Shown here piece after piece: positions 51,484 to 60,158 of a stretch of 64,000 nucleotides of DNA (the first letter of the stretch is position 1; each line of letters starts with the position of its first letter). The notes below the pieces were generated by a model, which had not been told where the DNA came from, searched no databases, and was given only the letters and a program-made list of their open reading frames with translations. The translations under genes and the position numbers were made by a program. The DNA is taken from NCBI GenBank assembly GCA_018622675.1, contig CP076020.1, forward strand, positions 558,001 to 622,000, read 5' to 3'. The stretch is from Mycoplasmatota bacterium. Lineage in GTDB: Bacteria; Bacillota_I; Bacilli_A; Izemoplasmatales; Hujiaoplasmataceae.

Positions 51484-52284
51484 ATGGACAATAAAACAAC
51501 AAAAAAACGCATATGGGAACTAGATTTTTTAAGGGGTTTTGCTATTTTAATGATGGTTTTTGACCACTTAATGTTTAATTTTGCCTATTTGCGAGGATAT
51601 TTTTCTAATTTTGCTCAGGTTAATCATTCGCTTTTTAACTGGCTAAATGATTTAGGTATTGATTATTGGAATTCAACTATTAGATTAATTGGTAGAGAAT
51701 TTTTTGTGTTATTGTTTTTATTGATTTCTGGAATTAGTTTTACTTTTAGTAAAAATAACTCAAAAAGAGGTTTTAAGTTAGTTGGTGTAGCCATCATTAT
51801 AACTTTAGTTACCTTTCTAATGGATTTTCTTTTTGACTTTGGAGTTTTAATTGTTTTTGGTGTTATTCATATGTTCGCAATAAATACTTTATTGACCGTT
51901 TTAATTAGAAAATTTATTAAAAGTGAAATCATTATTTTATTTATCGGTATGGCTATTTTAACTTTATCATTCTACTTTGAATTATTTAATCCGCCAGCAG
52001 TAAGCTTGTCATTTGATAACTTACCTAAAATTATCATTGGATTAGGTAGATTTGGAGCTGATCATTTTGGTATATTGCCATATTTAGGAATTATTTTAAT
52101 CGGAACAGTTATTGGAAATACTTTTTATAGTCATAGAGTATCTTTGATACCACAGGTTCATTTATCACCTAAGAATATCTTTATGATTTCTGGTAGATAC
52201 TCATTATATATTTATGTCTTACACCAACCTTTAGTTTTATTGTTTGTTTCAATTCTTGCATATATTTTTGGTTATAGATTTTAA
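51484..52284 (+). CDS. DUF1624 (HGSNAT-like) membrane acyltransferase
   Basis: The 266-residue protein has seven to eight membrane segments and the family start RIWELDFLRGFAILMMVFDH, with the conserved Asp/His pair. DUF1624 proteins are related to heparan-alpha-glucosaminide N-acetyltransferase and probably move acyl groups across the membrane onto sugars. It lies four bases after the repeat membrane protein and 17 before the acyl-CoA synthetase, so the three may form one envelope-modification operon. Confidence 0.82.
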   Translation: MDNKTTKKRIWELDFLRGFAILMMVFDHLMFNFAYLRGYFSNFAQVNHSLFNWLNDLGIDYWNSTIRLIGREFFVLLFLLISGISFTFSKNNSKRGFKLVGVAIIITLVTFLMDFLFDFGVLIVFGVIHMFAINTLLTVLIRKFIKSEIIILFIGMAILTLSFYFELFNPPAVSLSFDNLPKIIIGLGRFGADHFGILPYLGIILIGTVIGNTFYSHRVSLIPQVHLSPKNIFMISGRYSLYIYVLHQPLVLLFVSILAYIFGYRF

Positions 52285-52301
52285 AAAGGGAGATTTTATT
52301 T

Positions 52302-53912
52302 ATGAAGGTAGATTTAACGTTATACCAAGCTTTAAAAAAAACTGCATCTAATTTCAATCATAGAAAAGCTTTGCTTTTCAAGGGTAAGTACTTAAACTAT
52401 GAGCAGTTAGTCGCTAAAGTGGATTATTTAGCTAGTGGATTATCTGAATTTGGTCTCTCTAAAGGAGATAGTATTACCTTTGCTATGCCAAATGTTTTTG
52501 AGGCTGTTTTTGGTTTCTATGCTAGTTCTAAATTGGGATTAAAATGTCATATGGTACATCCAATGACACCTGTTAAGCAAATGAAAAAGTATATGGAAGC
52601 TACCAATAGTAAAACCATTGTTATCATAGATACTTTTTATGATCATTATAAGGAATTATTATTAGATTCTCAGATGACTATGTTTTTGGTCAATCCTGTA
52701 GATCAATTTAATGTAATATTAAAAACAGCCTATCAATTTTTAAATAGAAAGAAACTAAAATATATTGATTATAATGAAAAGGTTAGAAGGTTCTCATCTT
52801 TATATTCAAAACGAGTTCAAAATGTGACAAACATTAATCCTTTATCAACTGCAGTCTATTTGCATAGTGGAGGGACTTCTGGACAAGCTAAAACAATTGA
52901 GTTATCTCATCAGGCTATTAATTATTTAGCATCCCAAGCGGGATATATTATGGGTGTAAGTGATTTCGATAGTAAGCACATGCTAGCTGTGTTACCAATG
53001 TTTCATGGCTTTGGACTTTGTATGGGTATACATGGTATGTTAATTAATGGTGGCGTGAATACACTGATGCCAAAATTTAATCCGACACAAGCAATAAAAT
53101 TAATCAGTAAAAACCAAATCAATTATATTATAGGTGTCCCATCTTTATTTGAATCTTTGTTAAAACAACCTGGTTTTAAATCAGAAAAGATGAAAAATAT
53201 AGACCAATCTTTTGTAGGTGGAGATTATGTAAGTACTGACCTTAAGAAAAGATTTGATAAGCAAATGATAGAAAATCATTCACCTGCAAGATTATTAGAG
53301 GGATATGGATTGACAGAAGTTGTAACTGTTTGTTGTGTAAATACATTAAAAGACCATCATCAAAATTCTGTGGGCAAGCCCTTACCAGGTATAGATATTT
53401 TGATTAAAGATTTAGAGTCTGATTTGATTTTGCCAGCTAATCAAGACGGTGAAATCATTGTGTCTGGACCAACTGTGATGAATGGATATTTAAATGATCC
53501 GCTATCAACGAATAATACAATGTTTACATATCAAGGAAAACAGTGGGTTAAAACTGGTGATTTAGGTTTTATTGATGAAGAAGGTTATATTCATTTTAAA
53601 CAAAGACTAAAAAGAATTATTAAAGTCTTAGGTATTCCTGTTTTGCCTGCTGAAATAGAAAATTTACTTATGAGTTACGAAGAGGTAAGTGAAGTTGCGG
53701 CTATATCTATTCCTGATGAACAAAAAGGAAGTGTTGTAAAACTCTTTATTGTTTGGAAAGATAAAAGTAATAAAATATCATTCAATGATATTAAATCAAT
53801 GATAAAAGAAAATATTAGTCCATATGCTGTACCGAAGTTAATGGTTGAAATGGATGAATTACCAAAAACACAAATTGGTAAAACTGATGTTCTGTCTTTA
53901 GAAAAAATATAA
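52302..53912 (+). CDS. AMP-forming acyl-CoA synthetase
   Basis: This 536-residue adenylating enzyme has the P-loop-like LHSGGTSGQAKTIELSH, GYGLTEVV, KTGDLGFIDEEGYIHFKQR, and the catalytic Lys region PKTQIGKTD near the C-terminus. The family activates carboxylic acids, commonly fatty acids, as acyl-AMP and then acyl-CoA. It is convergent with a TetR-family gene, the type that often controls fatty-acid metabolism, but the TetR operator cluster lies on the other side of that gene. Confidence 0.9.
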   Translation: MKVDLTLYQALKKTASNFNHRKALLFKGKYLNYEQLVAKVDYLASGLSEFGLSKGDSITFAMPNVFEAVFGFYASSKLGLKCHMVHPMTPVKQMKKYMEATNSKTIVIIDTFYDHYKELLLDSQMTMFLVNPVDQFNVILKTAYQFLNRKKLKYIDYNEKVRRFSSLYSKRVQNVTNINPLSTAVYLHSGGTSGQAKTIELSHQAINYLASQAGYIMGVSDFDSKHMLAVLPMFHGFGLCMGIHGMLINGGVNTLMPKFNPTQAIKLISKNQINYIIGVPSLFESLLKQPGFKSEKMKNIDQSFVGGDYVSTDLKKRFDKQMIENHSPARLLEGYGLTEVVTVCCVNTLKDHHQNSVGKPLPGIDILIKDLESDLILPANQDGEIIVSGPTVMNGYLNDPLSTNNTMFTYQGKQWVKTGDLGFIDEEGYIHFKQRLKRIIKVLGIPVLPAEIENLLMSYEEVSEVAAISIPDEQKGSVVKLFIVWKDKSNKISFNDIKSMIKENISPYAVPKLMVEMDELPKTQIGKTDVLSLEKI

Positions 53913-53939
53913 AAAAAAGACCAAATTTGGTCTTTTTTT
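53913..53939. terminator. Bidirectional terminator between the acyl-CoA synthetase and tetR-type genes
   Basis: AAAGACCAAA pairs with TTTGGTCTTT in an unbroken palindrome flanked by A and T runs. Confidence 0.85.
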
Positions 53940-53948
53940 AAAATCATG

Positions 53949-54527
53949 TTATTGATCAAACATTCTATTATCTAAATTTTTGAAATAGAATACAACTAAT
54001 TCAGCTAACAGTGTTTGTATTTTTTGCTCATTCATTATGTTGTTTTTAAAAATGAAGAATACAGCTTCAACAAAACTTTTCGAAATGACTTCTAAAAAGC
54101 TTCTAGTAAATTTGCCTGGATAATACTTACTAACTTTAAGAATAATTAAATTTTCAATTTGGCTTCTTAACCTCTGATGATGAGTGCCAGATGAATTGAA
54201 TATCATAATGAAAATTTCCTTTGTATAAGGTCCAATGATATTCATTACATAATTAATTAACTGGTTCAGATCTTCTTTTGATTGTATTTCCTTATTTTGT
54301 ATATTTTGATCAAAATCTGATAACCTATCAATTGCTTTTTCAGCAGGAGCTAATACCGCATCAAATAACTCCTTTTTATTCTTATAGTACCTATAGATAT
54401 TACCTACAGTAATGTTAGCATTGTGAGCGATGTCTCTCATGTTTGCACTCTGATAATCTTTTTTAAAAAATTCTGATACAGCACTTTGAACTATGGCTTC
54501 TCTAACGCTTTCTTTTAAGACTTGCAT
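53949..54527 (-). CDS. TetR/AcrR-family transcriptional repressor
   Basis: The 192-residue protein has an N-terminal TetR helix-turn-helix (REAIVQSAVSEFFKK, then MRDIAHNANITVGNIYRYYKNKKELF) and an alpha-helical ligand domain. GGAGG precedes the ATG. Its promoter (TTGCAT, 17 bases, TATAAT on the minus strand) is overlapped and followed by ATGTTT/AAACAT inverted repeats, consistent with self-repression. The divergent membrane gene and the convergent acyl-CoA synthetase are possible targets. Confidence 0.9.
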   Translation of the reverse strand: MQVLKESVREAIVQSAVSEFFKKDYQSANMRDIAHNANITVGNIYRYYKNKKELFDAVLAPAEKAIDRLSDFDQNIQNKEIQSKEDLNQLINYVMNIIGPYTKEIFIMIFNSSGTHHQRLRSQIENLIILKVSKYYPGKFTRSFLEVISKSFVEAVFFIFKNNIMNEQKIQTLLAELVVFYFKNLDNRMFDQ

Positions 54528-54544
54528 GACAAACCTCCTTTATC

Positions 54545-54650
54545 ATGTTTATTCAAACATCATATTTGTTCTTATGTTTATTATACAAAAATATACAGGT
54601 ATATGCAATTGATTTACTTTATAGTTAGCTTGTTTAGTTAAATCAAACAT
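54545..54650 (-). promoter_or_regulatory. tetR-type gene promoter with ATGTTT/AAACAT operator array
   Basis: The minus-strand promoter has TATAAT at 54580-54585 and TTGCAT at 54603-54608, 17 bases apart. ATGTTT and AAACAT face each other across four bases at 54545-54560. Further half-sites lie at 54574-54579 (between -10 and start) and 54645-54650. The spacing fits a dimeric TetR-type repressor. Confidence 0.5.
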
Positions 54651-54676
54651 AAATACTATAAAATGTGTGTGTATTA

Positions 54677-54705
54677 TTGACACATACCTCTTTTAGTTAT
54701 ATAAT
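54677..54705 (+). promoter_or_regulatory. Perfect consensus promoter of the unknown membrane protein gene
   Basis: TTGACA and TATAAT are separated by exactly 17 bases. ATGTGT and ACACAT form an inverted repeat around the -35, a possible repressor site. Confidence 0.8.
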
Positions 54706-54728
54706 TTTAGGTATTAAGGGGTGAATTT

Positions 54729-55898
54729 ATGAAGAAGTTTTTTGGCAACATTTATATCTTTGTATCATTGTTGCTCATATCGCTTGTAGCTATTCCGTGG
54801 AATGACTTTAGTGTATGGGGTTTAGACTTCAGTTTTTTAAGCACTTTAAAAGAAAATGAATTTTTAATTAAGAACAATGTATTAAGTTTTATTTTCATTT
54901 TTAGTTTGATTTTCTTATTTGTTTCTAATAGGGAATATAAGAAAACAAATAAAGTTTCAAGAATAAGTGCCTATGCTGTTTTAGTTCCACTAATGGGTTA
55001 TGTAATAGCATTTGTATCACATCTAACCTATATGATATATACAGATACCGATTTGAGTGAAGGAATAGGTATTAGTAATTTGAATTCTTTATATTTAATA
55101 GCTGGAGCGGCAATCATATTATTAACTTTAATCTTTTCTCATATTTTCATTAGATCTTATAGAGCTAGAGGTAATGCAGGTAGAATTGTTTATTTTGTTA
55201 TTTTCACCTTATTAAGTGCATTATTTGCAGCTTTAGCTTATCTATATAAAACATACGAAGCAATAGATTATAATGGAATGAGTGCAAAGTACATGGCATT
55301 AGTTGTACCTCTTGTAATGGTTTTATATATTATACATATTATCATTATTGTAAAAAATAAAGAGATAAGTGAATTTGATACATATGATAATTATGATAAC
55401 CTTGAGAATGCTATGGTTTCAGGGGATAATGATATTTCCTTTAAATCTAATAAAATTGAACCAAATGAAAATTTGTATCAAGCTGTTAAAGTAGATCCAG
55501 AATTTTCTAAACAAAATAAATTGAGAAATAAACCAAATTCGATTGAATATTATATAGAAAAACCAAAGATGTTTAAACCATTGAATCCAACTTTTGATAA
55601 GTTGGTTCAACATGTTAAAGAGTTTCCTGATGTTATAACTAAAATGGATGAGGAAAAAATTACTTTCTATGTTGCACGCTTACCTTTCCTAGTATTAATG
55701 AACTATGGAGATTATTATCGTATTGCTTTTAGATATGAGTTAGAAGAAGGTATTAGGTTAATCATCAAGTATCCTACGATTTCAAAAAACAAATCGACTA
55801 GAGAAGAATTGTGGTTTAAAGCAAATAACTATGGAGACTTACCAAAAGAGATTATATATAAAATTGTTAAAAATGCCTATGATTTAGTTTCGAGATAA
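54729..55898 (+). CDS. Membrane protein with cytoplasmic C-terminal domain, unknown function
   Basis: The 389-residue protein has six predicted membrane segments within the first 220 residues (starting near 8, 51, 80, 120, 155 and 188). An acidic linker follows (EFDTYDNYDNLENA), then a folded C-terminal domain of about 115 residues with MDEEKITFYVARLPFLVLMNYGDYYRIAFRYE. I do not recognise a family. It is expressed from the strongest-looking promoter in the window, with AAGGGGTG before the ATG, and is divergent from the TetR-type gene. It is monocistronic, with a terminator directly after it. Confidence 0.7.
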   Translation: MKKFFGNIYIFVSLLLISLVAIPWNDFSVWGLDFSFLSTLKENEFLIKNNVLSFIFIFSLIFLFVSNREYKKTNKVSRISAYAVLVPLMGYVIAFVSHLTYMIYTDTDLSEGIGISNLNSLYLIAGAAIILLTLIFSHIFIRSYRARGNAGRIVYFVIFTLLSALFAALAYLYKTYEAIDYNGMSAKYMALVVPLVMVLYIIHIIIIVKNKEISEFDTYDNYDNLENAMVSGDNDISFKSNKIEPNENLYQAVKVDPEFSKQNKLRNKPNSIEYYIEKPKMFKPLNPTFDKLVQHVKEFPDVITKMDEEKITFYVARLPFLVLMNYGDYYRIAFRYELEEGIRLIIKYPTISKNKSTREELWFKANNYGDLPKEIIYKIVKNAYDLVSR

Positions 55899-55905
55899 AA
55901 ATTAT

Positions 55906-55938
55906 AACCAATGAGAGAAATCTTATTGGTTTTTTTTA
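55906..55938 (+). terminator. Terminator after the unknown membrane protein gene
   Basis: AACCAAT pairs with ATTGGTT, with a partly paired centre, followed by a run of T. Confidence 0.75.
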
Positions 55939-55986
55939 TTATTTATGAGTTTTTTTTAAAAACGAATAGATTGGTTTTTTTTATTA

Positions 55987-55995
55987 TGATATAAT
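55987..55995 (+). promoter_or_regulatory. Promoter of the molybdenum hydroxylase operon (extended -10)
   Basis: TGATATAAT lies about 55 bases before mocA. No strong -35 and no complex leader fold or riboswitch is visible in the short leader. Confidence 0.5.
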
Positions 55996-56049
55996 ATATT
56001 TTAAAGAATTTGATAGACCATTTAATTTTTTATTATTAAAGAGGTTTTT

Positions 56050-56604
56050 ATGACGGACGGAATCATTCTTGCTGGCGGGTATTCATCTCGACTAGGAAAA
56101 AACAAAATGAATGTTTTATTTAGGAATAAGCCGGTCATTCTTCACACTATTGCACAAATGAAAGCGGTATGTGAAAATGTCTATTTAGTGACGGGCTTTT
56201 ATCACGATGAAATAAAAAGGCTCGTCAAAGATTTAGATGATATTAATGTGATATATAACGCTAACTATGCACAAGGTATGTTTTCTTCAATAAAACATGG
56301 CGTTATGTATGTTCAAAATAATTTTTTTATCATTCCTGGAGATTATCCATTAGTTTGCAGTGAAACATATAATAAACTAAAGCTAGGCACAAAAGCAATA
56401 CGTGTGCCTAGCTTTTCTTTTAAATTAGGTCATCCTATTTACTTTGATTTATCTTACAAAGAAAAAATATTAAAAACAAAAGTAAATGATTTAAAGTCGT
56501 TTAGAAATCAATATGATTTTGAGATTATAAATGTAAATGATTCTGGAATATTGTTTGATATTGATACTTTAGAAGATTTAAAAAAATTAAAAATGGAGGA
56601 GTGA
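56050..56604 (+). CDS. mocA: MocA-like molybdenum cofactor cytidylyltransferase
   Basis: The 184-residue nucleotidyltransferase has ILAGGYSSRLGKNKM at the N-terminus, a PGDYPLV catalytic Asp motif and a C-terminal IDTLEDL. MocA attaches CMP to molybdopterin for xanthine-dehydrogenase-type enzymes, which fits the hydroxylase genes that follow. AAAGAGG precedes the ATG. The next gene begins four bases after its stop. Confidence 0.85.
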   Translation: MTDGIILAGGYSSRLGKNKMNVLFRNKPVILHTIAQMKAVCENVYLVTGFYHDEIKRLVKDLDDINVIYNANYAQGMFSSIKHGVMYVQNNFFIIPGDYPLVCSETYNKLKLGTKAIRVPSFSFKLGHPIYFDLSYKEKILKTKVNDLKSFRNQYDFEIINVNDSGILFDIDTLEDLKKLKMEE

Positions 56605-56608
56605 TAGT

Positions 56609-57400
56609 TTGAACGTTAATGAATATGTTGTTGTTGAAAATATTGATCAAGCATATCAATTATTCAACCAAAACAAAAAAAACCAAATAATAGCTGGAGG
56701 CGCATGGTTAAAGTTATCTGTTAAAGAAGTTAACAAACTTATTTCATTGGATGATTTATCTTTAAACTATATTAAAACAAATGATAAGAGTGTTGAGATT
56801 GGTGCTTTAACAAGCTTAAGAGAAGTTGAAATGAACGATGTTGTTAATGAGATAGACCATGGCATTTTATCTACGGCAATTTCACAAATCATGGGAGTAT
56901 CAATTCGAAACCTAGCAACTATTGGCGGTAGCATTATGGGAAGATTTTCTTTTTCAGATATCATTCCAGTTTTACTTGTTTTAGATTGTCAATTATATTT
57001 TCACAATAGAGGGGAAATGACAATCAATGAGTTCATTACTTCTAAAGGATTAGATAGAGATATATTAACTTATATCAAGATTAATAAAAGCACGGGCCAA
57101 TCATACTTTAAAAAGATATCACATACAGCTTTAGATTTTTCAATGTTAAATGTGGCTATTACTTTCGATGGATCATTTAGGATAGCGATTGGTTCACAGC
57201 CCGGCATGGCGATGTTATGCGAACAAACCATGGCATTTTTAAATCAACAAAATGATATTAGTGAAGATGTTATTGAACAAGCTGTCTCTATAGCATTAAC
57301 TGAATTAAAACTATCTAGCAATATAAGAGCAAGTAAAGCCTATAGAGAGGTTTTAGCTAAAACCTATATTAAACGCGGATTAAGACAGGTGATAAAATGA
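56609..57400 (+). CDS. xdhB: Molybdenum hydroxylase FAD subunit
   Basis: The 263-residue protein resembles the FAD-binding subunit of xanthine dehydrogenases (XdhB/CoxM): IIAGGAWLKL and ATIGGSIMG for the flavin pyrophosphate, and a C-terminal domain with RASKAYREVLAKTYIKRGL. It passes electrons from the 2Fe-2S clusters to NAD or another acceptor. The start codon is TTG behind a GGAGGAG site. The iron-sulfur gene overlaps its end by four bases. Confidence 0.88.
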   Translation: MNVNEYVVVENIDQAYQLFNQNKKNQIIAGGAWLKLSVKEVNKLISLDDLSLNYIKTNDKSVEIGALTSLREVEMNDVVNEIDHGILSTAISQIMGVSIRNLATIGGSIMGRFSFSDIIPVLLVLDCQLYFHNRGEMTINEFITSKGLDRDILTYIKINKSTGQSYFKKISHTALDFSMLNVAITFDGSFRIAIGSQPGMAMLCEQTMAFLNQQNDISEDVIEQAVSIALTELKLSSNIRASKAYREVLAKTYIKRGLRQVIK

Positions 57401-57849
57401 AAATTAAAATAACTATTAATGAAAAAGATAAAATATTTGAAGTTGAACCAAGTGAATATTTGCTAGATGTATTAAGACGTAATAATTACACCAGTGTAAG
57501 AAGAGGTTGTGATAATACTAGTTGTGGAGTTTGTACTGTGTTATTAGATGATAAACCAGTTCCATCATGTTCATTACTTGCCCTTAAAGCAAATGGACAT
57601 AGGATTACCACAGTAGAAGGCATTCAAGAAGAAGCTCATAAGATTGGCTTGTATTTTGGAAATGAAGGTGCAGATCAATGTGGATATTGTAATCCATCTA
57701 TGGCATTGACTGTTTATTCTTTGAAATTAGAAAATCCCAAAGCCAATGAGCAAGAGATTAAAGAGTATCTAGTTGGGAACTTATGTAGATGTACAGGTTA
57801 TGTTGCTCAACATGAAGCGATAAAAAAATATTTAGGTGATCAATCATGA
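57397..57849 (+). CDS. xdhC: Molybdenum hydroxylase 2Fe-2S subunit
   Basis: The 150-residue protein has both clusters of the XdhC/CoxS type. The plant-ferredoxin-like site reads CDNTSCGVCTVLL with a later Cys in PSC; the alpha-helical site reads QCGYCNPSMAL with NLCRCTGY. All eight cysteines are present. It relays electrons from the molybdenum site to FAD. It overlaps its neighbours by four bases on each side. Confidence 0.94.
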   Translation: MKIKITINEKDKIFEVEPSEYLLDVLRRNNYTSVRRGCDNTSCGVCTVLLDDKPVPSCSLLALKANGHRITTVEGIQEEAHKIGLYFGNEGADQCGYCNPSMALTVYSLKLENPKANEQEIKEYLVGNLCRCTGYVAQHEAIKKYLGDQS

Positions 57850-60158
57850 AAGTTGTAAATCATAGAACTCCATCAGTCGATGGTTTAGGAATTATGAAAG
57901 GAAGAAAAGCATACACCGATGATTTCGCAGAAAAGGATTCTTTAATAATAAAAGTACTAAGATCTCCTCACGCTTTTGCTAAAATCAAGACAATTGATGA
58001 TGAATCAGCAAAAGCTTTAGATGGAATAGAAATGATCTTAACTTATAAAGATTTTAAAAGGAATGCTTTCACAAGAGCGGGACAAGGATATCCAGAACCA
58101 TCTCCTCATGATAAATTTGTTTTAGATGAATATGTTAGGTACGTAGGGGACGAAGTTTTGGCCGTTGTTGGAACGAGTGACGATATTTGTCAAAAGGCAA
58201 TGGACCTTATAAAAGTTGAATATGAGGTACTAGAACCTGTTTTAGATTTTGAAAAAGCCTTAGACCATAAAGTATTAGTACATCCTGAAGATGATATTCA
58301 TGAAATGTTTGATATAGGATTTGATCCTAAAAGAAATAAAGCTGCTAGTTACCATATGGAAATTGGCGATGTTAAGAAAGTATTAGATTCATGCAAATAT
58401 ACCATTAGTGAAACCTTTTATACTCAAGCTCAAGCTCATGTAATGTTAGAACCTCATACAGTCAATGCGAGAATAGACTATCAAGAAAGACTGGTTCTTT
58501 ATAGTTCAACACAAACTCCATTTCACATTAGAAGAATTATTTCACAAGCTTTAGAAATACCTCTTTCTAAGATAAGGGTTATCAAACCGAGAGTAGGTGG
58601 AGGCTTTGGTGGTAAACAAGCAATCCATGGGGAAATGCTTGTTGCTTATGTGACATACATTACTGGTAAAGCTTCTAAGATGGTTTATACAAGAAAAGAA
58701 GTATTTGAATCATCATATACAAGACATCCTATGAAGCTAGAAATTAGTCTTGGCGCTGATGAAAAGGGTATGTTAAAAGCAATAGATGCACATGTGTTAT
58801 CTGATACAGGCGCTTATGGAGAACATGCATTAACGGTATATATGGTTGCTGGATCAAAAGTTTTACCTTTATATAATAAAGTTGATGCAGTTAGATTTTA
58901 TGGTGATGTAGTATATACAAACCATACCCCGGCTGGAGCATATAGAGGTTATGGGGCAATACAAGGAAATTTTGCTCTAGAATCAGCAGTAGATATTTTG
59001 TGTAAAAAAATGAAAATGGATCCGATTAAGTTTAGAGAATTAAATATGATGAAGGAAAAAGAAACTTCACCTATATTTGCCATTATGGGTGAAGGGACTG
59101 AAGGTACTGCAATGAATATGGAAACATGTAAGTTAGAAGAATGTGTTTCTAGGGGTAAAGAGTTAATTCATTGGGATGATATATATCCCCATATAGATGA
59201 TGGAGATAAAATTCGATCTGTCGGTATGGCGATTGCTATGCAAGGTAGTGGTATTCCTTTGATTGATATGGGTAGCGCTAGTATTAAATTAAATGATGAT
59301 GGTTTTTATAATCTGATGGTAGGTGCTACAGAAATAGGACAAGGAAGCGATACAGTATTAAGCCAAATTGCAGCTGAAGTGTTAAAAACATCTGTAGATA
59401 AAGTGATTATTTATTCTTCCGATACAGATTTAACACCATTCGATGTAGGTGCTTATGCATCAAGTACGACTTTTGTTTCTGGAAATGCAGTTTATAGAGC
59501 CGCTGACGAACTTAAATCTATGATGTTGAAAGAAGTAGCTAGGATTTTTGAATGTGATAAGGATGATATAGACTTTGATGGTGAAAGATTTTACTATAAA
59601 GATAAAAAGATATCATTAATTGATTTTTCTAATGAAATCACATATTCAGAAGCACAAAAGCAATTACAAGCAACCTCAAGTTATGTAGGGCCTAAATCAC
59701 CGCCACCATTTATGGCTGGTTTTGTTGAAGTTGAATTTGACAAAGAAACAGCTGAAATGAAAGTCTTAAATTATGTAAGCGTAGTAGATTGTGGAACAAC
59801 AATTAATCCAATGCTTGCCAAAGGCCAAGTCGATGGTGCAATAGTTCAGGGCTTAGGTATGGCAATGTTTGAAGATGTTAAATATAGCAAAAATGGAAAA
59901 TTAATTTCAGGTGATATGTTAAATTATAAAATTCCAACAAGGTTAGATATAAAAAAACTTACGACTGAATTTGTTGATAGCTATGAAGAGAGCGGACCTT
60001 TCGGTGCAAAATCAGTTGGTGAAATTGGCATAGATACACCACCTGCAGCGATTGCAAATGCAGTCGAAAATGCTTTTGGAATTAGAATTAAATCACTGCC
60101 AATAACAGCAGAAAAAATTTTAAATAAAAAATGGGAGATAGAAAATGAAAAAAAATAA
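57846..60158 (+). CDS. xdhA: Molybdenum hydroxylase molybdopterin-binding subunit (xanthine dehydrogenase-like)
   Basis: The 770-residue catalytic subunit has the N-terminal a/b hammerhead domain and the molybdopterin domains, with GGGFGGKQ, AYRGYGAIQGNFALE, EIGQGSDTVLSQI and the C-terminal GPFGAKSVGEIGIDTPP, whose Glu is the catalytic base. It hydroxylates N-heterocycles such as purines with water as oxygen donor. The accompanying hydantoinase-like and SsnA-like genes resemble clusters for selenium-dependent hydroxylases of Clostridia and E. coli, but selD and yqeB are not in view, so selenium use is open. Confidence 0.92.
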   Translation: MKVVNHRTPSVDGLGIMKGRKAYTDDFAEKDSLIIKVLRSPHAFAKIKTIDDESAKALDGIEMILTYKDFKRNAFTRAGQGYPEPSPHDKFVLDEYVRYVGDEVLAVVGTSDDICQKAMDLIKVEYEVLEPVLDFEKALDHKVLVHPEDDIHEMFDIGFDPKRNKAASYHMEIGDVKKVLDSCKYTISETFYTQAQAHVMLEPHTVNARIDYQERLVLYSSTQTPFHIRRIISQALEIPLSKIRVIKPRVGGGFGGKQAIHGEMLVAYVTYITGKASKMVYTRKEVFESSYTRHPMKLEISLGADEKGMLKAIDAHVLSDTGAYGEHALTVYMVAGSKVLPLYNKVDAVRFYGDVVYTNHTPAGAYRGYGAIQGNFALESAVDILCKKMKMDPIKFRELNMMKEKETSPIFAIMGEGTEGTAMNMETCKLEECVSRGKELIHWDDIYPHIDDGDKIRSVGMAIAMQGSGIPLIDMGSASIKLNDDGFYNLMVGATEIGQGSDTVLSQIAAEVLKTSVDKVIIYSSDTDLTPFDVGAYASSTTFVSGNAVYRAADELKSMMLKEVARIFECDKDDIDFDGERFYYKDKKISLIDFSNEITYSEAQKQLQATSSYVGPKSPPPFMAGFVEVEFDKETAEMKVLNYVSVVDCGTTINPMLAKGQVDGAIVQGLGMAMFEDVKYSKNGKLISGDMLNYKIPTRLDIKKLTTEFVDSYEESGPFGAKSVGEIGIDTPPAAIANAVENAFGIRIKSLPITAEKILNKKWEIENEKK

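Noticed and set aside
55996..56049. Molybdenum-cofactor riboswitch before mocA
   Set aside because: The leader is about 50 bases, AT-rich and without the long paired structure such riboswitches need.
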